DNA from: Salininema proteolyticum
GTDB lineage: Bacteria; Actinomycetota; Actinomycetes; Mycobacteriales; Micromonosporaceae
DNA: 64,000 nucleotides
Assembly: GCF_042685645.1 (NCBI RefSeq)
Contig: NZ_JBHUNX010000001.1
Coordinates: forward strand, 2,294,001 to 2,358,000
Direction: 5' to 3'
The first letter of the stretch is position 1. Each line of letters starts with the position of its first letter. A model generated the notes under the pieces. That model was not told where the DNA came from. It saw nothing but the letters and a program-made list of their open reading frames with translations, and ran no database searches. Position numbers and translations under genes: made by a program. Positions 1 through 8,811 of this stretch are shown one piece after another.

Positions 1-2534
1 CCGGCGCGCGCCAGCGACACCGCCTCCCCGCCGGCGGCGACCGCGGCGCCGACCTCGCCCCGGGCGTCCAGGATCAGCGACTCGTACACCTTGATCCACG
101 CCTCGTGGCGCTGCAGCCCCAAGCGGCGCACCGGCGGAAGCAGCCTCTGGAACTCGGCCAGCGCCGCCCCGTGGTCCCCCGCCATCATGGTCATGCGGGC
201 CTCGTTGACCGACAGCCACAGGCTCTCGCACTCGTCGCCGTCCTCCGCGGCGATCCGCTTGGCCTCGGCGAAGGCGCTCGCCGCGGTGTCGAATCTCCGC
301 AGCTGCGTGTTGAGCTGGGCGTAGGTGCGGTGGGCGTAGCCGTGCCAGGGGCGGCGGGGCCCCGCCGCGGCCTCGGAGGCCGTGCGGGCGAGGTGGAGGA
401 GGTCGGAGATGTGGGAGTAGTTCTGCATGAGCGGGCCGAGGACCGCCCGCCCGATCCGCCCGGCGAACTCCCGGTCCGGTTCGGGCTCGGCCAGGGCACG
501 GCGGGCCAGTTCGACCATGGTCGGGAGTTCGGCCTCTAGCCACTCGTAGGCCTCCTCCTTGCCCTCCATGGACGCGCGCGGGATCCGAGGGTCCTCCGGG
601 GGCAGTCCGGGGTCGTCGACGGTGCGGGGGTCGTGGAGGGCGTAGGCGGCCCGCGCCGACTGCAGGTAGTGGCCCTTGAGCCGTGCGAGCGCCTCGTCCC
701 TCTCCTCGGTCGGGAGTCCTCCCGCCATGCGCCGGGCGAAGAGCCTGACGACGTCGTGGGTCCGGTAGCGGTCCGGCCCGGCCGGCTCGACCAGGCGGGC
801 CTGGAACAGGGCGTGCATCGTGCGGCGCGCCTCGGGCACCGGCGTCGCGGTCATCGCGGCGGCGGCCTCCGGGCCGATGTGGGGTCCGCTGTGGAGTCCG
901 ATGCGGCGGAACAGGTCCACCGCCTGTCGTCCGGTGGGCGAGGTCTGCAGGTCGCGGATGCCGACGTTCAGGCTCGCGGCCAGGGACCGCTCGTTGTCGG
1001 CGAACTCGTCGAGGCGGTCGGCGTCGCGCCGCATGAAGTCGCGGATCCGGTCCAGTTCCTCGGGCGCGCCGGACCGGAGGCGGGCCGCGAGGATGCACAG
1101 TGCCAGGGGCAGTCCTCCGCAGTGCGCGGCGAGTTCCGCGAGCACGCCCTCCCGGTCCTCCCCCGCCTGTCGGCCGGAGGCCCGGGTGAGGAGGCGCAGG
1201 GCGGAGCGGTCGTCGAGGACGTCCAGGGGGACCAGTGCGGCGCCGTCGATGGAGGCGACGGCGCGGCGGCTGGTGACGATGACCGCGCAGCCGGGGCCGC
1301 CGGGGAGGAGCGGGCGGACTTGCCCGGCGTCGCGCGCGTTGTCGAGGACGATGAGGATCCTCTTGCCCGCCGTGGCCGTCCGGTAGAGCGCGGCGGCCTC
1401 CTCGTCGTCGGGGAGCTCTACCGTGGTGGCGCCGAGGGTGCGCAGGAAGCGGTGCAGGACGTGCCCGGACCCCAGGGGCTCGCGCCCGGGGGTGGTGCCG
1501 TGGAGGTCGACGTAGAGCTGCCCGTCGGGGAAGTCCGGGGCGATCGAGTGGGCTATGTGGACGGCGAGGGCGGACTTCCCCGTTCCTCCGGCCCCGTTGA
1601 CCGCGACGATCTCGGGCCGGCCGGAGGCCCCGCCGCGGGTGAGCTTGTCGGCGAGGTCCTTCGCCAGGGCATCGCGTCCCAGGAAATGGGCGGGGGCGGT
1701 GGGGAGTTCGCGGGGTACGGGGCCGGCCGTTTGCGGCGCGGGCGGGGCCGGGTCGGCGGGGAGGGTTCCGCGCAGGATGTGCTCGAAGGTCTCGGTGAGT
1801 TCGGGGTTCGGGTCGAGCCCGGTCTCCTCGGCGAGGGAGTCCCTGAGGTTCCGGTAGGCTTCGCAGGCGGCCTGGGATTCTCCCCTGTGGTGCTGGGCGA
1901 TCATGGCGGCGCGGGTCGCCTGCTGGGACAGGGGGTCGCGGGTGAGGGCCCTTCCGGCGTGCTCCAGGACCCGCTCGTACTCCCCCGCTTCGAGGAGCGC
2001 TTCCATGTGGGCGTTGCGCGTCCGGTCGAGCAGGGCGGCCAGGCGGGAGGCTTCGGCGGCGAAGGCCGGTCCGTCCAGGCCCAGGAGCGGTTCTCCCCTG
2101 ACGAGGTCCAGGGCGCTCTCGTACCGGGAGGTCTCCGCCCGGTGGTCGCCGGCCCGGTGGGCCCGCCGGGCGTCGGCGGCGAGCGCTTCGAACCGTTCGG
2201 CGTCGGAGTGCGCGTCGAGGAGGGCTACGGTGCGGCGTTCGACCTTCAGTCCCCGGTGCCCGGCTCGATGGAGGGATGTGCGGAGTCGGCTGACCAGGTT
2301 CTGCGCCATGCGGACGCCGTGTTCGGGGACCCGGTCGGGCCACAGCAGGGCGATCGCCCTGTCGAGGGGGACCGGCCGACCGGGTCGCAGCGCCAGCAGG
2401 GCGAGGAGTTTCGGCAGCTGGGCGCCGGGCAGTGCCAGTCGCTCGCCACCGCACTCGAATCGGACGGGCCCCAGGAGTCTCGCGTGGATGTCGCGGTCGC
2501 CGGGGTAACCGTCCTGGTGGTGCATGACGACCAT
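1..2534 (-). CDS. SARP/AfsR-family transcriptional regulator (C-terminus beyond window)
   Basis: About 844 residues are visible and the frame is open to the window edge, so the C-terminus is missing. Residues ~15-110 look like the OmpR-like DNA-binding domain of SARP activators. Residues ~115-255 are the bacterial transcriptional activation (BTAD) helical domain. An NB-ARC-type ATPase follows, with a Walker A motif GAGGTGKS at ~314-321. The rest is helical and TPR-like. The family activates secondary-metabolite or stress genes in actinomycetes, with ATP binding as a switch. The start is ATG at 2534; a second ATG at 2525 is also possible. It lies 128 bp downstream of the acylase gene in the same direction. 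The target is not evident from the neighbours. The family call is firm and the regulon unknown. Confidence 0.9.
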   Translation of the reverse strand, partial: MVVMHHQDGYPGDRDIHARLLGPVRFECGGERLALPGAQLPKLLALLALRPGRPVPLDRAIALLWPDRVPEHGVRMAQNLVSRLRTSLHRAGHRGLKVERRTVALLDAHSDAERFEALAADARRAHRAGDHRAETSRYESALDLVRGEPLLGLDGPAFAAEASRLAALLDRTRNAHMEALLEAGEYERVLEHAGRALTRDPLSQQATRAAMIAQHHRGESQAACEAYRNLRDSLAEETGLDPNPELTETFEHILRGTLPADPAPPAPQTAGPVPRELPTAPAHFLGRDALAKDLADKLTRGGASGRPEIVAVNGAGGTGKSALAVHIAHSIAPDFPDGQLYVDLHGTTPGREPLGSGHVLHRFLRTLGATTVELPDDEEAAALYRTATAGKRILIVLDNARDAGQVRPLLPGGPGCAVIVTSRRAVASIDGAALVPLDVLDDRSALRLLTRASGRQAGEDREGVLAELAAHCGGLPLALCILAARLRSGAPEELDRIRDFMRRDADRLDEFADNERSLAASLNVGIRDLQTSPTGRQAVDLFRRIGLHSGPHIGPEAAAAMTATPVPEARRTMHALFQARLVEPAGPDRYRTHDVVRLFARRMAGGLPTEERDEALARLKGHYLQSARAAYALHDPRTVDDPGLPPEDPRIPRASMEGKEEAYEWLEAELPTMVELARRALAEPEPDREFAGRIGRAVLGPLMQNYSHISDLLHLARTASEAAAGPRRPWHGYAHRTYAQLNTQLRRFDTAASAFAEAKRIAAEDGDECESLWLSVNEARMTMMAGDHGAALAEFQRLLPPVRRLGLQRHEAWIKVYESLILDARGEVGAAVAAGGEAVSLARA

Positions 2535-2662
2535 GATAAGGCGTGGTCCCGGGTCGACGCGCAGCTCGGGAGGCCGGTTATGGCGCGCGTCCGGCGGGTC
2601 GGGCGTCGGGGCGAGGCGGGACGCCGCAAGGCGTTGCCCCGCCCGGACCGTCGGCCCCGTTG

Positions 2663-4720
2663 TCAGGACCGGTACTCGAGTTCCATGTCGGTCCGGTCGG
2701 TGACGACCGGTGCGAGGCGGCCTTTGGCCCACAGCGGGAACTGGTCGCGCGCGTGGGGGTCGCCGGGGATCCCGGAGGCGCCGAAGGGGACGATCCAGAG
2801 GCTCCGGGATCGGTCGGAGACGTCCCAGACCCAGCGGGCGACCGATCCGCGGCGGAAGCCGTCGGTGATGCCGGGCGCGGAGCTGGTGGACAGGACGCAG
2901 TCGTGGTCGCCGCCGACGCCGGGGAGGTCGTCCTCCTCGGGCAGGACGCGCAGGACGTTGAGGCGGTGCAAGTCCGACCAGGTGGCCTCGTCGTCAGAGG
3001 CGGCGACGGTCTCCAGCGCGGTCTTCAGAACGCTGTCGCGCCGTTCGGCGCCGACGAGTCCGTTGCCGTCCATGAAAAGGTTCGGCAGGACGTGCCCGAG
3101 CCGGGCGCGGAGGACCAGCCACTGCCGGTAGATCGCCGGGTGCCTCTCAGTGCCGTCCATGAGGTCCGCGAATGGCGGCAGCTTCTCCAGCTCGACGACC
3201 ACGGTGGAGCGCAGTCTCGCGAACAGGGCGGCGTCGCGGCTGTCGGCGTCCATGCGGCGGTCCCAGGCGCGCAGGCGTTCCCGCAGGGCCTGCGCTCGGG
3301 GAGAGAGGCCGTCGACCTTCTCGCACAGGTCCAGGAGGAATCCGGCGGTGTGGGAGAGCGTGTCGGTGTGGACGAGCGCCATGTCCTCCGGCTCCCACGT
3401 TTCGCGCCCTTCCAGGATCTCTCGGATCCTGTCGTAGCGGTGGGGCGCGGCGAACTCCCTGCCGAGGGGGCCGGCGAGGCTGCTCTCGTTGGCCATGGCG
3501 TGGACCGCGGCGGGCTCTCGGCGGGGCATGTCCTTCCAACCCCGCCACTCGTGCTCGCGTTCCCAGGCCGGGACGGGGAAGAGCATGTTGCGCCCGTCGC
3601 GGTCGGGGACGCGTCCGGCGGCGCGGTGCAGCATCCCTCCGTCGGCGTCGGCGGCCATCACGACGTTGACGGGGACGGTCCACTCGTCCCAGGCCCTGTC
3701 GACGTCGGCCACGGTCTTGGCGCGCAGCAGGATCGGCAGGGCGGAGAAGCCGAGGTCCGCGGTGGTCCGGGTCGGGCAGCGCAGGCTGAGCGCCTCGGCC
3801 TCGCCGTCTCCGCCGACCTCTCCGGCGATGACCGGCCCCCGGGCCGTTTCCAGGATCTCGACCTCGAGGGGTTCTCCCCCGGCCACGTCGATCACCTCGG
3901 TCCGGGAGCGGACGTCCTCCCAGCCGTCGGGGCCCCAGGCCTCGACGGCGTCTCCGTTGCGGCGGAGGCGTTCCCTGTAGAGGTCCTGGGCGTCGGCCGT
4001 GGCGTTGGTGATGCCCCAGGCGACCGAGCCGGCGTGTCCGAAGTGCTGGACGCCGGGGATGCCGGGCAGCGTCAGCCCGACTACGTCGAACTCGTCGCAG
4101 ACGAGGTGGATCTGCTGGTAGGTTCCCGGTTCTTCGATGTAGCGGTGGGGGTCTCCGGCCAGGAGGGGGAGTCCGGTGCCGGTCTTCTCGGGGCCCAGCA
4201 TCCAGCCGTTGCTCCCGGCCACTCCGGGGCCGTCGAAGGCGAACAGGGGGGCCGCGTCCTCGCCGAGCACGCGGGCGATCTGCTCGCGGAAGAGTTTGAC
4301 GGGGAAGCCCACGAAGAGGATGTGGGTCGCGATCCAGTGGGCGAGCGGAGTCCAGGAGCGCCAGGTGCCCGGTTCGGTTCCGGTGCGGGCGAACTCGGGG
4401 GCGAGGTGGGCGAAGCGGGCCAGACCGTCGTTGACGCCCCGGACGTACTCGGACAGCCACTGCCGGGTCTCGCCGTCGAGGTTCCGGTGACATTTCCGCG
4501 CGGTGTCGGCGATGAGGGCGCCGCGGGCGAAGCGGTCCCAGTCCACTCCGCCGGCCCCGACCACCGTGCTCAGGGTTCCCTCGGCCCGGTGCCGGGCCGT
4601 CTCCAGCTGCCAGGCGCGGTCCTGGGCGGCGTTCCACCCCTGCGCGTAGGCGAGTTCGAGGGCGTCGTCGGCCGTCAGATGCGGTATCCCCCAAGCGTCG
4701 CGGTGGATCTCGAAGCTCAT
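2663..4720 (-). CDS. Penicillin acylase family Ntn-hydrolase
   Basis: This 685-residue protein matches the penicillin amidase/acyl-homoserine-lactone acylase family. These enzymes are made as one chain and self-cleave to expose an N-terminal serine. The nucleophile is probably Ser170 in the motif GSNGW, preceded by a short A-chain containing HRDAWGIPHL and QDRAWQLE. No signal peptide is visible, unlike periplasmic relatives, so the protein is probably cytoplasmic. It diverges from a siderophore-interacting protein gene, and an IdeR-like iron box lies 27 bp upstream of its start. Iron-regulated members such as PvdQ of Pseudomonas deacylate siderophore precursors. A role on an acylated siderophore is therefore a reasonable inference, but the substrate cannot be read from the sequence. 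Confidence 0.88.
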   Translation of the reverse strand: MSFEIHRDAWGIPHLTADDALELAYAQGWNAAQDRAWQLETARHRAEGTLSTVVGAGGVDWDRFARGALIADTARKCHRNLDGETRQWLSEYVRGVNDGLARFAHLAPEFARTGTEPGTWRSWTPLAHWIATHILFVGFPVKLFREQIARVLGEDAAPLFAFDGPGVAGSNGWMLGPEKTGTGLPLLAGDPHRYIEEPGTYQQIHLVCDEFDVVGLTLPGIPGVQHFGHAGSVAWGITNATADAQDLYRERLRRNGDAVEAWGPDGWEDVRSRTEVIDVAGGEPLEVEILETARGPVIAGEVGGDGEAEALSLRCPTRTTADLGFSALPILLRAKTVADVDRAWDEWTVPVNVVMAADADGGMLHRAAGRVPDRDGRNMLFPVPAWEREHEWRGWKDMPRREPAAVHAMANESSLAGPLGREFAAPHRYDRIREILEGRETWEPEDMALVHTDTLSHTAGFLLDLCEKVDGLSPRAQALRERLRAWDRRMDADSRDAALFARLRSTVVVELEKLPPFADLMDGTERHPAIYRQWLVLRARLGHVLPNLFMDGNGLVGAERRDSVLKTALETVAASDDEATWSDLHRLNVLRVLPEEDDLPGVGGDHDCVLSTSSAPGITDGFRRGSVARWVWDVSDRSRSLWIVPFGASGIPGDPHARDQFPLWAKGRLAPVVTDRTDMELEYRS

Positions 4721-4746
4721 GGTGCCCCCTGGGTCTCCTCGACTAG

Positions 4747-4765
4747 TAAGGTGAGACTAACTTAC
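4747..4765. promoter_or_regulatory. IdeR/DtxR-like iron box
   Basis: The 19-bp sequence TAAGGTGAGACTAACTTAC matches 14 of 19 positions of the actinobacterial IdeR/DtxR consensus (TTAGGTTAGSCTAACCTAA) and keeps its dyad symmetry. It lies between the divergent acylase and siderophore-interacting protein genes, so it could repress both when iron is plentiful. The call rests on pattern match and context only. Confidence 0.7.
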
Positions 4766-4826
4766 TATATGAGACATTAGAACGATCTATCAGCTCGGGC
4801 GCTCGGTCCCGGCAAAGGAGGCACCA

Positions 4827-5543
4827 GTGTCGCACGGCTGGGAGGGCGTCGTCCTCAAACTCTTCCGCGGCAAGGATTTCCAGTTCACGGTGACCGGCGC
4901 CGAAGACGTGACCCCGACGTACCGCCGCGTGGACTTCGCCGACGGCGGCCTCCTCGCGGCGGCCGGAGTGCACCCGGCCATGTGGGTGCGCCTCTGGTTC
5001 GACCTGGACTCCAACCCGCACCAGCGCGCCTTCACCCTCGTGGACCCCGACGCGGAGGCCGGCACCTTCAGCATCGAGTTCGCCCTGCACGGGGGCTCGG
5101 CGAGCAAGTGGGCCGAGGCCGCCGCCCCCGGCGACACGATAGACGCGACCCTCCAGGGCACCCGCTTCCACGACCCCGACCCCGCGCCTTCGCGGCTGTG
5201 CATTGTGGGCGACGCCGCCTCGGCCCCCGCTGTCAACTCCCTGCTGGACCACTTCGACCGCACCGAGGCCGTGATCTGGTTCGAGACGCAGCACGAAGAG
5301 GACCGCGACCTGCCGCTGCGCGTGGAGGACGGTCGGCACGAAGTGCGGTGGATCGACCGGGGCGACACCGGCGAGGCACTGGTCAAGCAGGTCCGAACGG
5401 ACCTTCCCGACCTCTTCTCCGAGGACGCCTACCTCTGGATCACCTGCGAGGCCAAGAGCACCCGGCAGATCGCGTCCTTCGCCAAGAAGGAGTTGGGGAT
5501 CCCCAAGCAGCGGATCCACGCGCTGGGATACTGGCGGGCCTGA
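4827..5543 (+). CDS. Siderophore-interacting protein (FAD-dependent ferric-siderophore reductase)
   Basis: This 238-residue protein has the two-part SIP layout. An N-terminal FAD-binding beta barrel carries the cofactor-contacting RAFT motif at 67-70 (RxYT in most relatives). The C-terminal NAD(P)H-binding-like domain ends in the typical GYWR signature. Such proteins reduce ferric siderophores in the cytoplasm to release iron. The start is GTG at 4827, set by a strong AAAGGAGG Shine-Dalgarno at 4814-4821. The iron box at 4747-4765 lies in its promoter region and predicts derepression under iron limitation. No siderophore synthesis or uptake genes are adjacent, so it may serve a pathway encoded elsewhere. 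Confidence 0.9.
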   Translation: MSHGWEGVVLKLFRGKDFQFTVTGAEDVTPTYRRVDFADGGLLAAAGVHPAMWVRLWFDLDSNPHQRAFTLVDPDAEAGTFSIEFALHGGSASKWAEAAAPGDTIDATLQGTRFHDPDPAPSRLCIVGDAASAPAVNSLLDHFDRTEAVIWFETQHEEDRDLPLRVEDGRHEVRWIDRGDTGEALVKQVRTDLPDLFSEDAYLWITCEAKSTRQIASFAKKELGIPKQRIHALGYWRA

Positions 5544-5595
5544 CTGCCGACTCGTTCCGCTGGGGCGCAACGGTTCTACCGTGTAATGTAACGGG

Positions 5596-6463
5596 ATGCA
5601 AACGACTTTCGCATTCGTGCACGGCTCCAGCTCCAACTCCTTCACCTGGACCGCCCTCCAGCGGGAGATGACGCTGCGGGGCCGCCACTCCCTCGCCGTC
5701 GACCTGCCCGGGCACGGCTTCACCGGCTCCTACCCCGCCTCCTACCAGGCCCCCCCAGGACCTCGAGGCCCTCGCCACCGCCCCGTCCCCGCTCGCCGAC
5801 GTCTCGTTCGACGACGGCGTCGAGCACCTCGCCTCGGTCCTGCGCCGCGCCAAAGAAAGGGGACCGGTGGTGCTGGTGGCGCACAGCCGCGGCGGCATCC
5901 CCGTCACCGGAGTCCTCAACGCCCACCCCGAACTGGTCGACCACGTCGTCTACATCGCCGCCTGGTGCTGCGTCTCCTCGACTCCGCCCGAGTACGCCGC
6001 CCGCGAGGAGAACCGCGACAGCCTGCTGGCCGACGTGGGCGGCCTCCTCGCGGCCGACCCCGCCGCGATCGGCGCCATCCGCATGAACTGGCGCACCGGC
6101 GACGAGAAGCTGTTGGCGACGCTCAAGGAGGCCATGCTCGCCGAGGGGACCGACGACGAGTTCCGCGTCTTCCTCAACAGCCTGGAACCCGACGAGTCCC
6201 TCGACTTCGGCGGAGAGCGCTGCAGGGCCGACCGCCGGGCCTTGGACGCGGTGCCGCACAGCTACGTCCGGCTGACGGGCGACCGGTCCATTCCGCCGGC
6301 CCTGCAGGACCTGTTCGTCGCCGAGGCCGACGCCCTCGCCCCGGACAACCCGTTCACCGTGCACGACTTGGAAAGCAGCCACGTCGGCTTCCTGGTCCGA
6401 CCCGAGGGCGCGGCGGACGTCCTCTGCGGGATCGGCGACTCGCTGCGCCCCGACGGCGGGTGA
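5596..6463 (+). pseudogene. Alpha/beta hydrolase, frameshifted at a poly-C run
   Basis: The N-terminal part (FVHGSSSN oxyanion region, then VDLPGHG) is in one frame from ATG 5596. The rest, from about 5757 to 6463, is in the next frame. It carries the nucleophile elbow AHSRGG and a late aspartate/histidine-containing region ending near SSHVGFLVRP. The break is at a run of seven C at 5750-5756. Removing one C gives a continuous product of about 288 residues, normal for esterase-like alpha/beta hydrolases. Everything outside the run is intact, so the lesion is either very recent, a slippage site, or a sequencing error. The natural substrate is unknown. Confidence 0.8.
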
Positions 6464-6509
6464 CGCTCCGGACCGAGACCGGCTCCGCCGGCGGCCGGCC
6501 GGGCACGCC

Positions 6510-7163
6510 TCAAGGCCGGCTGCCGTCCAGGTACTTCAGGACGGCGGCCACCCTGCGGTCGGAGTCGTCGTCGGGGCTGAGCCCCAGCTTGCGGAAGATG
6601 CTGCGGATGTGCTTGTGGACGGTGTTCTCGGTGACGAAGAGGCGCTTGGCGATCGCGGAGTTCCCGAAACCCTCGGCCATGGCCGCCAGGACATCGCGCT
6701 CGCGCTCGCTCAGGTCGGCCAGGGCGTCGGACGCGCGGCGCCGGGCGAAGAGCTGCGAGACCACCTCCGGATCGATGGCGGTGCCGCCCTCGGCGACCCG
6801 CCGCAGCGCCTCGGTGAAGGCCTCGACCCGTCCCACGCGCTCCTTGAGGAGGTAACCGACCTTCCGCGAGCCCTCCGCCAGCAGGTCGGTGGCGAAGCTC
6901 TGCTCCACATAGGCAGATAGAACGACGACTGCCAGGTCGGGGCGGTCCCGGCGGGCCCGAACGGCCGCCCTCACGCCTTCGTCGGTGTGGGTGGGCGGCA
7001 TGCGCACGTCGACGACGGCGATGTCCGGGTCGCACTCCTCCACCGCCTCCAGGAACGCCTCGGCGTCGCCCACGGCCGCGGCCACTTCGTAGCCCTGGTT
7101 GCCCAGGATGAGCCCGAGTCCCTCGCGGAGCAGGGCGTCGTCTTCGGCTATCACGACCCGCAC
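6510..7163 (-). CDS. NarL/LuxR-family response regulator
   Basis: This 217-residue protein has a receiver domain with acidic pocket EDD at 7-9 and phospho-acceptor Asp52 in VVDVRMP. A C-terminal LuxR-type helix-turn-helix follows (LSERERDVLAAMAEG, then TVHKHI). The start is GTG at 7163, and the first 13 bp overlap the end of the upstream kinase gene, which indicates translational coupling. It is the partner of the HisKA_3 kinase at 7151-8386. The divergent membrane protein and ABC transporter genes are the likely targets, by analogy with LiaRS- or VraSR-type cell-envelope modules. Confidence 0.93.
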   Translation of the reverse strand: MRVVIAEDDALLREGLGLILGNQGYEVAAAVGDAEAFLEAVEECDPDIAVVDVRMPPTHTDEGVRAAVRARRDRPDLAVVVLSAYVEQSFATDLLAEGSRKVGYLLKERVGRVEAFTEALRRVAEGGTAIDPEVVSQLFARRRASDALADLSERERDVLAAMAEGFGNSAIAKRLFVTENTVHKHIRSIFRKLGLSPDDDSDRRVAAVLKYLDGSRP

Positions 7164-8386
7164 GGCAGTCTCACCTCCACTGTGGTCGGCCCTCCCGGCG
7201 GGCTGGAGACGGCCGCCTTTCCGTCGAGCGCTTCGGCGCGCCGGAGGATTCCGGTCAGGCCGCTCCCCTCCGAGGCGTCGGCCCCGCCGCGGCCATTGTC
7301 GCGCACCTCCACCACGAGCTCCGACCCTGTGCGGCGCACCGTCACCGCCGTCTCCGTCGCGCCGGAGTGCTTGGCCGCGTTGGTGAGCGCTTCGGCCACG
7401 GCGAAGTAGGCGGTGGACTCCACGCTCGCCGGGCAGCGGGCCGAGACGTCGACGCTCACCGAGCAGGGAACGGGGCAGTCGGCCGCGAGCGCGGAGAGGG
7501 CGCCTTCCAGGCCGCGGTCCTCCAGGACGGGAGGGAGGATCGTGCGGACGACGCCCCTTAGCTCGGCCAGGGCCGTCTCGGCGGCGTCCTGGGCCCGTCC
7601 GAGAACCTCGTCGGCATTGCCGGGGTCGTCCCGGACCGTCTGGCGGGCGATGCCGGTGAGCATTGCGACGGCCACGAGCCGGTTCTGGGCGCCGTCGTGC
7701 AGGGCTCTTTCGATGCGGCGCAGTTCGACGGCGTGGGCGTCGAGGGCCGCGGCGCGGGTGGCGGTCAGTTCGGCGACGCGCGCGGTCAGGTCGGTCTCCG
7801 ATTCGGGGCCCAGGAGGCGGCGTTCGGGCATGGCCTGCAGCCGGACGAGCCAGGGGACGGCGTAGAGGGCCAGGAGCGCCCAGAACGAGCCGGTGAGGAG
7901 GCCGAGCAGGGCGGTGCGCTGGTCGTCCACGGCGATGAGGTCGTTGAAGAGAGTCGCCTCGCCGGGCGGGACCCAGCGCCACCAGAGGGCGGTGGTCAGC
8001 TCGCGCACCGCGTTGGGGAAGGTCTGGAAGGCGACCGCGCCGACTAGGAGGCCGAATGTCCCGTGCGACGCGGCCCAGCCGAGGTCCCGCCGTACGGTCG
8101 GGTCTGCGACGACGGTGCGCAGCGCTTCCCTCAGGGTCTTCGGCGATTCCATGTAGGGCGAGGGAACCGGTTCGCCGATGGCGCCGAGCCGGCGCCGCTC
8201 CAGGTCGGCGAGGCATCGCAACAGCCAGAGGTAGGGGCGCACGGCGAACAGGCCGACGCTGATGAGCGAGAGGGCTGCCACCGCCGCGCCGACGGCGGTC
8301 ATGAGGAGGGCGGCCATGGAGGTACCCAACCCTGCGGCGCTCCACTTGAAACCCCACCAGGCCCTGGCGCCCGCCCGTCTCAGCAT
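7151..8386 (-). CDS. NarL-type sensor histidine kinase (HisKA_3)
   Basis: This 411-residue protein has at least two hydrophobic clusters in the first 180 residues (about 22-50 and 110-180). The dimerisation/phospho-acceptor helix carries His230 in ERALHDGAQNRLV. The HATPase_c domain has EALTNAAKHSG (N box), DNGRGG (G1) and a GSGLTGI (G2) motif. It autophosphorylates and passes phosphate to the regulator encoded by the overlapping downstream gene. The sensory part is membrane-embedded with little extracellular loop, as in intramembrane-sensing kinases that respond to envelope stress. The signal itself is unknown. Confidence 0.92.
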   Translation of the reverse strand: MLRRAGARAWWGFKWSAAGLGTSMAALLMTAVGAAVAALSLISVGLFAVRPYLWLLRCLADLERRRLGAIGEPVPSPYMESPKTLREALRTVVADPTVRRDLGWAASHGTFGLLVGAVAFQTFPNAVRELTTALWWRWVPPGEATLFNDLIAVDDQRTALLGLLTGSFWALLALYAVPWLVRLQAMPERRLLGPESETDLTARVAELTATRAAALDAHAVELRRIERALHDGAQNRLVAVAMLTGIARQTVRDDPGNADEVLGRAQDAAETALAELRGVVRTILPPVLEDRGLEGALSALAADCPVPCSVSVDVSARCPASVESTAYFAVAEALTNAAKHSGATETAVTVRRTGSELVVEVRDNGRGGADASEGSGLTGILRRAEALDGKAAVSSPPGGPTTVEVRLPCGS

Positions 8387-8583
8387 TCCGGGTTCCGTCC
8401 CACTGCGATCCCGCCCTTTCCTCCGAGGATTCTACGTGTTCCCGGTTCCCTCCGGCCGCTTCGGGTTCGGGAGGTACAGCCTGCTGTACCCCGGGGCCAC
8501 AGTCCGCTGTGAGGTGTCGGGGAGTGGTTCGCCATAGCCTCGGAACGGAACACCGGACACCGCCATCGCCACAAGGAGACGAC

Positions 8584-8811
8584 ATGAGCGACCCCTACCG
8601 ATTCGACGACCGGACGCCGCCGCGGCAGAGCGGCGAGAAGGGCGTAGACGGCGCCAACGCCCTCCTCTGGGTGGGCGTGGCGGTCCTCGCCGGCGCCAAC
8701 ACCGCCATGTCGCTGACCGGACGCGAGCTGCTCGGGGCCCTCTTCGGAGGCGGAGCCGTCGTGCTGCTGGCCGTGCTCGGCCTGCGCTACGTCGCGCGGA
8801 GGCGCCGGTGA
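8584..8811 (+). CDS. Small two-helix membrane protein
   Basis: The 75-residue product has a polar N-terminus and two hydrophobic stretches, about 27-44 and 50-69, ending in the basic cluster RRRR. The start is ATG 8584, preceded by an AAGGAG site. Its stop overlaps the GTG start of the ABC ATPase gene, so the two are almost certainly co-translated. I do not recognise the family. Its place at the head of an ABC operon divergent from a two-component system suggests an accessory or sensory subunit of the transporter. Confidence 0.75.
   Translation: MSDPYRFDDRTPPRQSGEKGVDGANALLWVGVAVLAGANTAMSLTGRELLGALFGGGAVVLLAVLGLRYVARRRR

Noticed and set aside
633..4780. Long plus-strand open frames opposite the AfsR-like and acylase genes
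   Set aside because: They are mirror frames of well-supported minus-strand genes with no domain resemblance.
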